Source of the DNA: Chloroflexota bacterium
GTDB lineage: Bacteria > Chloroflexota > Dehalococcoidia > SM23-28-2 > RBG-16-64-32
Direction of reading: 5' to 3'
NCBI GenBank assembly: GCA_029262695.1
Contig: JAJCYV010000008.1
Coordinates: forward strand, 30,199 to 94,198
Length of the DNA stretch: 64,000 bases
Part shown: positions 17,345 to 26,581 of the stretch, piece after piece
Numbering within the stretch: position 1 is the first letter of the stretch
How the letters are laid out: each line of letters opens with the position of its first letter
Program-made: the position numbers and the translations under genes
Notes under the pieces: model-generated
Seen by the model: only the letters and a program-made list of their open reading frames with translations
Told to the model about the DNA's origin: nothing
The model's database searches: none

Positions 17345-18157
17345 TTAGCGGCTGAGCAGGCCAGCATCGAGGACGAACTCTGAGCCGGTGACGTAGCGCG
17401 CGCGGTCCGACGCCAGGAAGAGGACGGCCTCTGCGACGTCTTCGGCCTCGACCCAGGGTACCGGCAGCAGGTTGCCGGCTGAGCGCTCGGCGATCTCCTG
17501 AGGCGTTGCGCCTTCCAGGGCCGCGAGTCCGTCGTTCATCGGGGTGTTCACGCCGGTGGGGTGGATCGAGATGACGCGGATGCCGTGTCCGGCGAGTTCA
17601 AGCGCCCAGGACTTGCTGAGGCCCGTCAGTCCCCACTTGGACGCGGCGTAGTGGCTGAGCCGGCCCATTCCGCGCAGGCCGGCGATCGACGAGTTGTTGA
17701 TGATGACGCCCGAGCCCTGCTCGATCATCACCGGGATCACGCGCCGCCCCACCAGCCAGGCGCCTTTCAGGTTGATGTCGATCATCGCGTCCCACTCGTC
17801 TTCGCTGAGCTCGTGCGAGTAGCCGTAGGCGCAGATTCCGGCGTTGTTGAAGAGGATGTCGATGCGCCCCAGGGAAGCCGTTGTCCCGCTTACCGCCGCC
17901 GTGACCGCCGCGTCGTCGCGCACGTCGCCTTCGAAGGTCAGGCACTCCGCGCCAATCTTGCGGCACTCCTCCTGCAGGCTCGACAGGTCCTCGCCGCTGC
18001 CCATCTCGTAGCCGGGGTACGCCAGCGGCCCGGCGACGTCGAACGCTGCGACGTTCGCGCCGGCCCTCGCCAGCGCCAGCGCCGTGGCCCGGCCCTGTCC
18101 GTGCGCGGCGCCCGTGATGAAGGCGACCTTGCCTTCGAACTCGCGCTCGTCAGTCAC
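17345..18157 (-). CDS. mycofactocin-type SDR family oxidoreductase
   Basis: A 270-residue SDR with FITGAAHGQGR, NNAGI, INNSSIAG, YAASKWG (catalytic Tyr/Lys) and the tell-tale SIHPTGVNTPM. An insertion after strand 2 (PLAYPGYEMGSGEDL) and this HPTGVNTPM block are typical of mycofactocin-coupled SDRs, which keep NAD bound and need an external electron carrier. The mycofactocin biosynthesis genes are not in the window. It overlaps the upstream AhpD-like gene by 4 nt and is therefore coupled to it. Confidence 0.85.
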   Translation of the reverse strand: MTDEREFEGKVAFITGAAHGQGRATALALARAGANVAAFDVAGPLAYPGYEMGSGEDLSSLQEECRKIGAECLTFEGDVRDDAAVTAAVSGTTASLGRIDILFNNAGICAYGYSHELSEDEWDAMIDINLKGAWLVGRRVIPVMIEQGSGVIINNSSIAGLRGMGRLSHYAASKWGLTGLSKSWALELAGHGIRVISIHPTGVNTPMNDGLAALEGATPQEIAERSAGNLLPVPWVEAEDVAEAVLFLASDRARYVTGSEFVLDAGLLSR

Positions 18158-18705
18158 CCGGCGGCTCCGTGCGCCCGCGCGCCGGGCTTGCGGTAGCCCT
18201 CCAGGTACTCGTCCAGGTCGACCTCGAGCGCGTTGTTGAAGACGTTCGTCGCCACCATCATCGCCCCGAACGCCGTCAGCGCGACGATCTGCTCGGTCGT
18301 GAATTCGGCGGCGAGGCGCGCGTAGACGTCGTCGGACACTCGCGAACGCTGCGTTGAAAGAGATCGCCCGAACTCGATGAGTAACTCCTCACGCTCGCTC
18401 AGGTCGAGGTGGTCCGGGTCGTCGCCGGCATCGACCAGGTGGCGCCTGAAGTACGTCGAGCAGACGAGGCAGTCGGTCTCCGCCGAGATCGCGTGGAGGA
18501 AGATGTTCGTAGGGCGCGCCCCGAGGAACGGCACGACGACGTCCGCCAGCGGATAGAACTCCATCAGTGCGTGGTAGGCCGGCAGCGAGTGCAGCAGAGT
18601 GCGCTTCATGTTGGTCATGCGGCCGTACCGCCTGACGCCGTCGTCGTGCGCGGCCCGCTGCTCGGCGTTTGCGTCCTCGGGTTCGATTGTTGGTATACGT
18701 GCCAT
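18154..18705 (-). CDS. carboxymuconolactone decarboxylase (AhpD-like) family protein
   Basis: A 183-residue helical protein with the CxxC pair and following His in CLVCSTYFRRHL (about residue 95), as in AhpD-type peroxidase/disulfide proteins. Start ATG 18705 follows AGGAGG by 6 nt. The stop overlaps the start of the SDR gene, forming a two-gene operon. The redox Cys pair suggests a thiol-based reductase or peroxidase activity; true decarboxylase activity would lack this CxxC. The specific substrate is unknown. Confidence 0.82.
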   Translation of the reverse strand: MARIPTIEPEDANAEQRAAHDDGVRRYGRMTNMKRTLLHSLPAYHALMEFYPLADVVVPFLGARPTNIFLHAISAETDCLVCSTYFRRHLVDAGDDPDHLDLSEREELLIEFGRSLSTQRSRVSDDVYARLAAEFTTEQIVALTAFGAMMVATNVFNNALEVDLDEYLEGYRKPGARAHGAAG

Positions 18706-18775
18706 GATCGCCTCCTACAGCAGCCGAGTTTACCCTGCGCCGTCAAGCGCTGTCAGTGGGCCTGATGTGGGTGCT

Positions 18776-18807
18776 CCGTTCATGGTTCGATACCTCACCA
18801 CGAACGG
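18776..18807. repeat. REP-like hairpin
   Basis: CCGTTCATGGT and ACCACGAACGG form an 11-bp stem with one G-T type mismatch and a 10-nt loop. This belongs to the widespread family of extragenic hairpins (CGTTC-TGGT...ACCA-GAACG). A second inverted repeat, CGCCCATC (18821-18828) with GATGGGCG (18893-18900), follows. The 198-nt gap 18706-18903 holds only these repeats. Confidence 0.6.
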
Positions 18808-18903
18808 GACGGGGCTCCTCCGCCCATCCTGAGGCTCTCGATGTATCGCTCGATCGCCTCTGCGGTCTCTCCCCGTTCGCCCTGCGGTATCGATGGGCGA
18901 ACG

Positions 18904-20334
18904 CTACGCGCCGTCGCGGCGTGCCCAGTAGGCGGTGGTGCGCGAGAGGGCGCGGGCGGCGGCGTGGAAGCTCGTGAAGGCTGCGACGCCGCGGTCCAGG
19001 AGCTTGCGCCGCACGTCGGCCATGACGTCTTCGACATGGCTCGGGTGCGTGACGGCGAGGAACGGCTTGGCGGAGCGCTCGCGCTGCTCGGAAAGGATGT
19101 CGAGGAGCCCGTCCATCATCGATGGGTTGTCGCGCAGGCGGCGGGCGATGAAAGTACCGCTGACCTCCATCGCGATCGCGTCCACGTTCTCGTCGTCGTC
19201 CAGGATCTCGAACAGCTTCTTGAGGTTGCCGGGCACGAAGCCCATGCCGATCGTGCCGCCGGCGTCCAGCGGGTTGCGGTAGCTGCCGCCGATGATGTTG
19301 AAGAACGACGCCAGCTTCTCGTATGAGGCCGGCGTCAGCAGCGGCACGTCCATCCCTTCGCGCTCGAAGGCGTCGGTGATGACGACGGACTGACCGCCGG
19401 TCATCGCCACGAGGCCCATCCGCTTTCCCGTCGCCGGCTTGCAGTAGACGAGCGCCTTCACGGCGTCGATCGTCTCATCCAGGTCATCGGTCTCGATGAC
19501 GCCGGCCTGTCGCATCGCCGCGCTCCAGACTTCGGGCGCGGCCGCCAGCGACGCCGTGTGCGAGTAAACGGCACGAGAGCCCGCTGTGTTCGTCCCGCCG
19601 CGCCAGACGACGACCGGCTTGCGCGCGGCGGCCGCCTTCAGCGAGCGCAACAGGCGCGGGCCGTCCCTGGTGCCCTCGATGTAGATGGCGATGACGTCCG
19701 TCTCGGCGTCCTGGGCGAGGTAGTCGATGTAATCGGGAGCATCGAGGAGGACGGCGTTGCCGAAAGAGACTGTCTTCGAGCACTTGATGCCGTGCGTCGC
19801 GCCGATGAGCGAGAAGTTGATGCAGTGAGTGCCGCTCTGGCTGATGAAGCCGACGTTGCCGGCGTCGCCGTGGTCCTGGTCCGGACTGTGACGCACGCCG
19901 AGCCGCCGGTTGTGGATGCCCATGCAGTTGGGGCCGATTAGCAGCAGGTCGTTCTCGCGGGCGATCTCGGTGACCTGCCGCTGCGCCTCTATGCCTTCTT
20001 CCGTTTCCGTCTCAGCGAAGCCGGATGTGAAGAGCGACACCGCGCCGACGTTCTTCTTCGCGCAGTCGGCGATGATGCGCGCGGCGACGGGCCGGGGAAC
20101 GGCGCAGATCACGTAGTCGATGTCGTCAGGAATCTCCGCCAGGCTGGCGTAGTTCGGTACTTCGAGCGCCTCGATGCCGGGGATCTCAGCCGGATCGATC
20201 TGCACGGAGTACAGCTTGCCGGTGAACGCTTTCATCGAGTGCAGCCACATGTAGCCCATCGCCCGCTTGTCGCCGACAACGGCCACGGTCTTCGGGTTGA
20301 AGGCGCGATCGAGGCGCTGCGTGAGATCGGGCAC
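18904..20334 (-). CDS. CoA-binding alpha subunit of an ADP-forming acyl-CoA synthetase
   Basis: The 476-residue protein begins with a CoA-binding Rossmann domain (NPKTVAVVGDKRAMGY), followed by two succinyl-CoA-synthetase-alpha-like domains with GPNCMGIHN, FISQSGTHCINF and the His of YSHTASLA, which aligns with the phosphohistidine of this family. The ATP-grasp partner is encoded just upstream on the same strand. Together they would interconvert acyl-CoA + ADP + Pi with acid + CoA + ATP. A GTG start (20334) follows GGAAG. The acid substrate cannot be told; acetate- or pimeloyl-type acids are possible. Confidence 0.88.
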   Translation of the reverse strand: MPDLTQRLDRAFNPKTVAVVGDKRAMGYMWLHSMKAFTGKLYSVQIDPAEIPGIEALEVPNYASLAEIPDDIDYVICAVPRPVAARIIADCAKKNVGAVSLFTSGFAETETEEGIEAQRQVTEIARENDLLLIGPNCMGIHNRRLGVRHSPDQDHGDAGNVGFISQSGTHCINFSLIGATHGIKCSKTVSFGNAVLLDAPDYIDYLAQDAETDVIAIYIEGTRDGPRLLRSLKAAAARKPVVVWRGGTNTAGSRAVYSHTASLAAAPEVWSAAMRQAGVIETDDLDETIDAVKALVYCKPATGKRMGLVAMTGGQSVVITDAFEREGMDVPLLTPASYEKLASFFNIIGGSYRNPLDAGGTIGMGFVPGNLKKLFEILDDDENVDAIAMEVSGTFIARRLRDNPSMMDGLLDILSEQRERSAKPFLAVTHPSHVEDVMADVRRKLLDRGVAAFTSFHAAARALSRTTAYWARRDGA

Positions 20335-20347
20335 GGTTACTTCCGTA

Positions 20348-20371
20348 CGGACATGCCTTCAGGCTTGTCCG
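20348..20371. repeat. GGACA-type palindromic repeat, copy 1
   Basis: CGGACATGCCT and AGGCTTGTCCG form a hairpin around a TC loop with one mismatch. It is the same design as the element at 20423 and another at 54867. Confidence 0.6.
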
Positions 20372-20422
20372 AAGGGGCTGGGGAGGGGCAGGCAGGCGCT
20401 CGCACCAGAACTACCGCCTTTC

Positions 20423-20449
20423 GGACAGAGCTTCAGCTCTGTCCCTACG
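20423..20449. repeat. GGACA-type palindromic repeat, copy 2
   Basis: GGACAGAGCT-TC-AGCTCTGTCC is a perfect 10-bp stem followed by CTACG. On the minus strand it begins directly after the stop codon of the ATP-grasp gene, so it could also stabilise or end that transcript. The 110-nt gap between the two synthetase genes holds only this and the copy at 20348. Confidence 0.65.
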
Positions 20450-21164
20450 TGGTCTCTCCAACGACGATGCGCGCGTCCACGGCGATGCAGCCATCCTTGT
20501 AGGCGAAGACGGGGTTCAGGTCCAGCTCCTCCACCTGTGGGTTCGCTTCCGCGAAGGCGGAGAGCTTGAGCAGGAGGCCGGCCAGGGCGCTGATGTCCGC
20601 CGGCTCGCCCCCGCGCACGCCGTCGAGGATGGCCCGGCCGTTGATCTCGTCGATCATCTCGCGGGCGTCGCGATCTTCCAGCGGTACGATGCGGAAGGAG
20701 ACGTCCTTCAGGACCTCGACGAAGATTCCGCCGAGCCCGAACATGAGCACCGGGCCGAACTGCGGGTCCTTGCTCATGCCGGCGATTACCTCGGTGCCGG
20801 CGCGCGCCATCGCCTGCACGGCGATGCCCTCAATGCGGGCCTTCGGCTGGTGCTCCTTTACGGCGGTGAGGATGTCGTCGTACGCCGCGCGCACCGCCGC
20901 CTCGTCTTCGAGGCCAACTTTGACGCCGCCGATGTCGGACTTATGCGTGACGTCCGGCGAAACGATCTTGAGCACGGCCGGGAAGCCGGCCTTCGCCGCC
21001 GCCGTCGCTGCTTCGTCGGCCGAAGTCGCCAGAGTTGCCTCGGCTACGGGGATACCGGCGGCGGCGAGGATCTGCTTCGACTCGATCTCGGTGAGTACGG
21101 AGCGGTCCTCACTTCGGGCGCGCTCAATCGCTTCGGAGAGGGTAACCATGGGCGGCGCCATCAT
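20445..21164 (-). CDS. ATP-grasp beta subunit of an ADP-forming acyl-CoA synthetase
   Basis: The 239-residue protein has an ATP-grasp fold: KQILAAAGIPVAEA, VLKIVSPDVTHKSDIGGVKV (with the substrate lysine region), GMSKDPQFGPVLMFGLGG, and LDLNPVFAY for metal binding. It matches the beta subunit of archaeal/Chloroflexota-type acetyl-CoA synthetase (ADP-forming), here split from the alpha subunit. Start codon choice between 21164 and the in-frame ATG 21149 is open, and neither has a good Shine-Dalgarno. The gene ends in a GGACA-type palindrome. Confidence 0.87.
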   Translation of the reverse strand: MMAPPMVTLSEAIERARSEDRSVLTEIESKQILAAAGIPVAEATLATSADEAATAAAKAGFPAVLKIVSPDVTHKSDIGGVKVGLEDEAAVRAAYDDILTAVKEHQPKARIEGIAVQAMARAGTEVIAGMSKDPQFGPVLMFGLGGIFVEVLKDVSFRIVPLEDRDAREMIDEINGRAILDGVRGGEPADISALAGLLLKLSAFAEANPQVEELDLNPVFAYKDGCIAVDARIVVGETT

Positions 21165-21205
21165 ACGTAGCCTGCGCGGTAACGGTCAACGCGGGGCAAG
21201 AAGAA

Positions 21206-21228
21206 GGGGCGAGCGCTGGGCTCGCCCC
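21206..21228 (-). terminator. intrinsic terminator of the zinc-finger gene
   Basis: GGGGCGAGC and GCTCGCCCC form a perfect 9-bp stem with a 5-nt loop. On the minus strand it is followed by TTCTTCTT, giving a U-rich tail about 22 nt after the stop of the gene ending at 21251. Confidence 0.7.
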
Positions 21229-21250
21229 TGTATGTCATGTGAACGTTCGC

Positions 21251-21475
21251 CTAGCGGGACTTCGCTGCCGTGCCGTTGCCGTTGGACTTTACGGAGCGCA
21301 CCATCATCTTGCGCTGGCTGTAGTTGAGGAAGGCGCGGGACTTGCCGCATCGCTTGCAGACGCCTTCACTGGTTTCACCGTTCGGAGTGGCGATCTGCCA
21401 GTGGTGCGCGCAGCCGTCGTCTTCGATATCGACGTCGGGCTCAAGCGTGGTCGCCTCGGCTCGCTGCTGTGCCAA
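21251..21475 (-). CDS. small zinc-ribbon protein
   Basis: A 74-residue protein with four likely metal ligands: CAHHWQ (residues 22-27) and GVCKRCGKSRAF (about 38-49), followed by a basic tail (YSQRKMMVRSVKS). The Cys-His-His plus CxxC layout is common in small actinobacterial and Chloroflexota proteins of unknown role. A terminator lies downstream. Binding of zinc and of nucleic acid is inferred only from motif and charge. Confidence 0.75.
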   Translation of the reverse strand: MAQQRAEATTLEPDVDIEDDGCAHHWQIATPNGETSEGVCKRCGKSRAFLNYSQRKMMVRSVKSNGNGTAAKSR

Positions 21476-21638
21476 TATGGGCCTCCCTCTGGCGTGGTCC
21501 CCGCCGTAGTCGGGGCACGGGCGAAACGGTGCGCCGAAACCAGCTGCGGATGGGGCGAAGCCGGGGCCGACGTTCCCACTATAACGTAAACGTGAGGTTT
21601 AGGCCAAGCCCATCTGCGGACACCGGACATTAGCGTTC

Positions 21639-21666
21639 CTTAACTTTCTCCTAACCTGACCTTAAC
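21639..21666 (+). promoter_or_regulatory. three direct hexamers at 11-bp pitch (response-regulator-type box)
   Basis: CTTAAC (21639), CCTAAC (21650) and CTTAAC (21661) are each separated by exactly 11 bp, one helical turn. TACGAT (21677) lies 16 bp from the start of the last hexamer and can serve as -10, so the box covers the -35 region, as for OmpR/PhoB-type activators. A matching triple site precedes the glycosyltransferase gene at 61731. The regulator is unknown. Confidence 0.6.
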
Positions 21667-21713
21667 TGCACTCTCCTACGATTTCAGGCGATATATCTGA
21701 AGAAGGAGTGACC

Positions 21714-23108
21714 ATGAAGACTCTTCGTTGGGCTGCGCGTGCCCTCTTGCGCGCACCGCTACGCGCGGCCCTATTGGTTGGCGTCCTCGGCGTCAGCATC
21801 GGTCTAGCGCTGATCATGATTACAGTCGACGGCGCGTTCGACGAGCGTCTCGATGAGATCCAGAGCGAGGTCGGCACGACGCTGACCGTGCAGCCAGCGG
21901 GGAGCTTCGGCGGCGGGTTCATCCTCCGTGGCGGTTTCGGTCCCGGCGCGGGTGGTGGGCCCAACGCCCCGAACGCCGGCGACACCGCGGATGGTGCCGA
22001 TACCGACGCTGATGCTGGCCAGGCGACGCTCACCGACGAAGCCGCTGAGGCGATCGCCTCAATCGAGCACGTGACGGACTACGCTCGCACGATCACCGCG
22101 CTGTACTCCGGTGACGAGTTGGTCGCGGGCACGGTCGAACGGCCTGGCAACTCGCCGTTCGCCGGGAACCTGCCAGAAGGTGGGCGCCCGATACTCATCC
22201 TCGTAACCGGCACCGATGACCCGACAGAGCTCTCCTCCCTCGGCGTCCAAAACGCTGAGATCACGAGTGGCCGCACGTTTGAGGTTGACGAAGGAGAGGC
22301 GAACGTCGCCGTGATCGGCGAGGGCCTGGCGGAGGCCAACGGGCTTGTGGTCGGCGACACTTTCAGCGTGAACGAGGCAGAGGTAGAGGTTGTTGGGATC
22401 TACACCAGCGGAACGCAGTTCGGCGACAACGCCATGTTCCTTCCGCTCGACACCGCGCGCGCCCTCTTCGACCGCGAAGGTGAGGTCGACGCGATCAGCG
22501 TCCGGGTGGACACGGCGGAGAACGTTAGCGCGACGGCCGAGGCGATCCGCGAGACTCTCGGCGAGGATGTCGCCGACGTGACGACGCAGGAAGCGACGTT
22601 CGATGCCATCAGCGCGCCGCTGGCCGATGCTGCCGACAGCAGCCGGATCGGCATGATCGCAGCGCTAATCGCCAGTGCTGCGATCATCCTCTTCTCGGTC
22701 GCTATCGTCGCGCGGCAGCGGATCAAAGAGATCGGAATCCTCAAAGCGATCGGCGCTTCGAACTGGCACGTCGTCGGCCAGATGACGCTGGAGACGGCGT
22801 TCGTCGCTGTCATCGCAGCGGTTATCGGTGCTCTCGCCACGTTCCCGCTGGCGCAAACGGTCGCTAACGGCCTGGTGTCCGATCCGACGATCCAGGTCGG
22901 CGGCTTCGGTCGGCCGGGCGGCGGCGCTGCCGTTCAAGCGGTGGACGGCCCGGGAAGCAACTTGCTCGGCGAGGTTGATGTTGCCGTCTCGCCCGAAGTC
23001 TTTGGCTACGCGCTGGCAATCGCGCTTGGCCTCGCGCTGGTGGCGACCCTAATCCCGGCCTGGTATGTGGGCCGGGTCAAGCCAGCGGAGGTGCTTCGTT
23101 ATGAGTAA
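21714..23108 (+). CDS. ABC transporter permease (MacB/FtsX family)
   Basis: A 464-residue protein. One N-terminal membrane helix (AALLVGVLGVSIGLALIMI) is followed by a large extracytoplasmic MacB-PCD-like domain with a Gly-rich segment, then three helices (MIAALIASAAIILFSVAIVA, AFVAVIAAVIGALATF, YALAIALGLALVATLIPAW). RIKEIGILKAIGAS is the FtsX coupling signature. ATG 21714 was chosen for AAGGAG at 5 nt. With the next gene it forms a mechanotransmission-type exporter of lipoproteins, peptides or drugs. The likely operator at 21639 suggests control by a two-component system. Confidence 0.9.
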   Translation: MKTLRWAARALLRAPLRAALLVGVLGVSIGLALIMITVDGAFDERLDEIQSEVGTTLTVQPAGSFGGGFILRGGFGPGAGGGPNAPNAGDTADGADTDADAGQATLTDEAAEAIASIEHVTDYARTITALYSGDELVAGTVERPGNSPFAGNLPEGGRPILILVTGTDDPTELSSLGVQNAEITSGRTFEVDEGEANVAVIGEGLAEANGLVVGDTFSVNEAEVEVVGIYTSGTQFGDNAMFLPLDTARALFDREGEVDAISVRVDTAENVSATAEAIRETLGEDVADVTTQEATFDAISAPLADAADSSRIGMIAALIASAAIILFSVAIVARQRIKEIGILKAIGASNWHVVGQMTLETAFVAVIAAVIGALATFPLAQTVANGLVSDPTIQVGGFGRPGGGAAVQAVDGPGSNLLGEVDVAVSPEVFGYALAIALGLALVATLIPAWYVGRVKPAEVLRYE

Positions 23109-23814
23109 TACTGCAGTCGCCACGAGTTCTGGCGCGGCCGTCCTGGAAGATGTCGTCAAGCACTTCAAGAGTGGCTCCGACACCGTACACGCCGTCGATG
23201 GCGTTTCGGTCGCGATCCCACGCGGCAAACTCGTCGCTCTCAAAGGCCCGAGCGGCTGCGGGAAGAGCACGCTCCTCAACCTTCTGGGCGCGCTCGATCG
23301 GCCGGACTCCGGACGCATCGTTGTTGACGGCGCCGATGTTTCGGGCCTGAGCGGCGCGGCCGAGGTGGCCTACCGGCGCGACAAGGTGGGTTTCGTCTTC
23401 CAGATGTTCAACCTGATGCCCTACCTCTCGGCGATCGAGAACGTGATGCTTCCGATGGAGCTGCGAGGCGAGCCGAACGCACAGGGGCGCCGGACGCTGG
23501 CTGAGTCGCTTCTCTCGCGAGTCAAGCTGGCGCCGGACCGCCACCGCCGGCGTCCGACGCGCCTCTCGGGCGGAGAGCAGCAGCGGGTCGCCATCGCCCG
23601 GGCGCTGGCCAACGATCCGTCACTGATCCTGGCCGACGAGCCGACGGCGAACCTGGACTCAACTACTGGCGAACAGATCGTCGGACTCCTGCGCAGCCTC
23701 GCCAGCGATGACCGGACCGTCCTCATCGCCACGCACGACAACTCGATCGCGCGTCAGGCCGATCTGGTGGTCACGATGCGCGACGGCAAGCTTGTGGGCC
23801 GCGACGAAGGCTAA
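23101..23814 (+). CDS. ABC transporter ATP-binding protein (MacB/LolD family)
   Basis: A 237-residue ATPase with Walker [14 protein letters not shown]-loop [10 protein letters not shown], signature [15 protein letters not shown], Walker [14 protein letters not shown] and H-loop IATHD. It powers the adjacent permease. The ATG lies within the last codons of the permease gene (8-nt overlap), which gives tight coupling. An upstream in-frame start would lie deeper in the permease frame and is unlikely. The pair is a complete half of a MacAB/LolCDE-like system with no periplasmic adaptor gene beside it, as expected for a monoderm-type envelope. Confidence 0.95.
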   Translation: MSNTAVATSSGAAVLEDVVKHFKSGSDTVHAVDGVSVAIPRGKLVALKGPSGCGKSTLLNLLGALDRPDSGRIVVDGADVSGLSGAAEVAYRRDKVGFVFQMFNLMPYLSAIENVMLPMELRGEPNAQGRRTLAESLLSRVKLAPDRHRRRPTRLSGGEQQRVAIARALANDPSLILADEPTANLDSTTGEQIVGLLRSLASDDRTVLIATHDNSIARQADLVVTMRDGKLVGRDEG

Positions 23815-23823
23815 GCCGGGCGG

Positions 23824-25428
<1,605 letters not shown>

Positions 25429-25510
25429 GATCAGGCCATTAGGATAGCACCTGGGCGCGTCCCTGCCCCTGTGCTTCTCTGTTAGGAATCCGCGTTCGCG
25501 ACGCTTGCCC

Positions 25511-25516
25511 TTGACA
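25511..25516 (+). promoter_or_regulatory. -35 consensus upstream of the small HTH gene
   Basis: An exact TTGACA lies in an AT-richer gap. The best -10 at 17-18 nt (TTACGC) is poor, so the promoter may need an activator, possibly the HTH protein itself. Confidence 0.3.
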
Positions 25517-25567
25517 GCCCGTGATACATTAGCTTACGCGTCTGAGCATATTATTGGAGAATGAGAA

Positions 25568-25783
25568 TTGACAGACGAACCCTTCGATAACTACCTCGAC
25601 CTTGTGGATGCCGCCCGCATCCTCAATATCCACCCGCAGAGCCTGCGGCGCCTGATCAAGCAGAAGAAGGTGCCCGCCGTTCTCTTCGCCGGTAAGTACC
25701 TTATCGAGCGTCACGCGCTTGAGCAGTTCAAGTCGAACTACGATCCGCGCCCCGGCCGCAAGGCCATCCGCCGTCTTCTCTAG
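25568..25783 (+). CDS. small excisionase-like HTH protein
   Basis: A 71-residue protein. Residues 8-55 (LDLVDAARILNIHPQSLRRL, then VPAVLFAGKYLIER) form a helix-turn-helix with a wing, as in excisionase/MerR-like domains, followed by a basic tail (RPGRKAIRRLL). The apparent start is TTG 25568 with GGAG about 10 nt upstream. No recombinase is near, so it is probably a transcription factor. It is the second such solo protein in the window, and convergent with pyrE. Confidence 0.72.
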   Translation: MTDEPFDNYLDLVDAARILNIHPQSLRRLIKQKKVPAVLFAGKYLIERHALEQFKSNYDPRPGRKAIRRLL

Positions 25784-25794
25784 CGCGTCCCCGC

Positions 25795-26457
25795 CTACTC
25801 GACGCCACGCTCAGAGCGCCGCTGCCGCAGGTAATCGATGCTCTTGCGATACCATTGCTCGTCGATCTTTTCGCTTGCCATCAGGTAGTTGAGCATCGCC
25901 TCCAGCCCGAGGATCGAGATCAGGTTGTAACCTCGCGCTTTTAGCCGTTCGCGGGCGCCCTCCTGGCGGTCCACCAGCACGAGCACATCGCGGACGCGCA
26001 GGCCGGCGTTCGTGCGCAGGAACTCCGCCGTCTCGACGATGCCGCCGCCCGTCGTCACGAGGTCGTCGATGAGCAGCACGTGCTCGCCTTCCTCGTAGAC
26101 GCCTTCGACGAAGACACGGCTGCCGTTGCGCTCCTTCGCCGGGTGGACGTAGATCATCGGCGTCGTGCTGCTCAACGAAAAGGCCGTCGCCAGGTGCAGG
26201 CCGCCGAACGGGATGCCGCAGACGCGCTGGAACGGCTGTACCTGAGGGTGGCGCATGGATTGCAGGGTTTGCACCTTCTCCTGCATTACGCGGGCCGCGC
26301 GCGCCAGCGCCCGCGGGTTGCTAACGAGCTTGCGCAGGTTGACGTAGACCGGAGAGTTGATCGTAGTCCGGCCCATGGTGAAGTCGCCGAACTGTACGGC
26401 GTTCACTTCGTGCAACGCCTGCGCGAGCCACTGATTTCCTACGTCTTCAGCTGTCAT
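25795..26457 (-). CDS. pyrE: orotate phosphoribosyltransferase
   Basis: A 220-residue type I phosphoribosyltransferase. VLLIDDLVTTGGG is the PRPP-binding loop, VCGIPFGGLHLATAFS the substrate region, and PAKERNGSRVFVEG the flexible catalytic loop. It makes OMP from orotate and PRPP in UMP synthesis. I prefer ATG 26457, which overlaps the stop of a possible 15-codon leader ORF, over GTG 26490, which lies inside a strong hairpin. The promoter, hairpin and leader upstream suggest pyrimidine-responsive attenuation. Confidence 0.93.
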   Translation of the reverse strand: MTAEDVGNQWLAQALHEVNAVQFGDFTMGRTTINSPVYVNLRKLVSNPRALARAARVMQEKVQTLQSMRHPQVQPFQRVCGIPFGGLHLATAFSLSSTTPMIYVHPAKERNGSRVFVEGVYEEGEHVLLIDDLVTTGGGIVETAEFLRTNAGLRVRDVLVLVDRQEGARERLKARGYNLISILGLEAMLNYLMASEKIDEQWYRKSIDYLRQRRSERGVE

Positions 26458-26501
26458 TTGCGGGCATAAAAGAACAGGCCCCTGCCGCACGGGTCGCCCA
26501 T
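26454..26501 (-). CDS. possible 15-codon pyrE leader peptide
   Basis: An ORF MGDPCGRGLFFYARK runs from ATG 26501, inside the hairpin loop, across the T-rich tract to a TGA that overlaps the pyrE ATG (ATGA). This is the arrangement of UTP-sensing leader peptides at E. coli pyrBI/pyrE. There is no Shine-Dalgarno sequence, so a chance ORF is quite possible. Confidence 0.25.
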   Translation of the reverse strand: MGDPCGRGLFFYARK

Positions 26502-26519
26502 CGGGCGCGTTCTGGGGCC
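26477..26519 (-). terminator. hairpin plus T-tract in the pyrE leader (attenuator or dinB terminator)
   Basis: GGCCCC (26514-26519 on the minus strand) pairs with GGGGCC (26477-26482), and an inner CGCCC/GGGCG stem has a 3-nt loop. On the minus strand the hairpin is followed by TGTTCTTTTAT. It lies downstream of the putative pyrE promoter, which favours an attenuator, but it could also end the dinB-like transcript. Confidence 0.5.
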
Positions 26520-26535
26520 GTCAAAAGACAGCGCG

Positions 26536-26565
26536 ACGATAGCACCGCACGAGCAACGCTGTCAA
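26536..26565 (-). promoter_or_regulatory. pyrE promoter
   Basis: On the minus strand TTGACA, an 18-nt spacer and TATCGT. Transcription would begin near 26529, about 10 nt before the leader hairpin and about 72 nt before the pyrE ATG. Confidence 0.55.
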
Positions 26566-26581
26566 CAAGTGGTGCTCCGTT

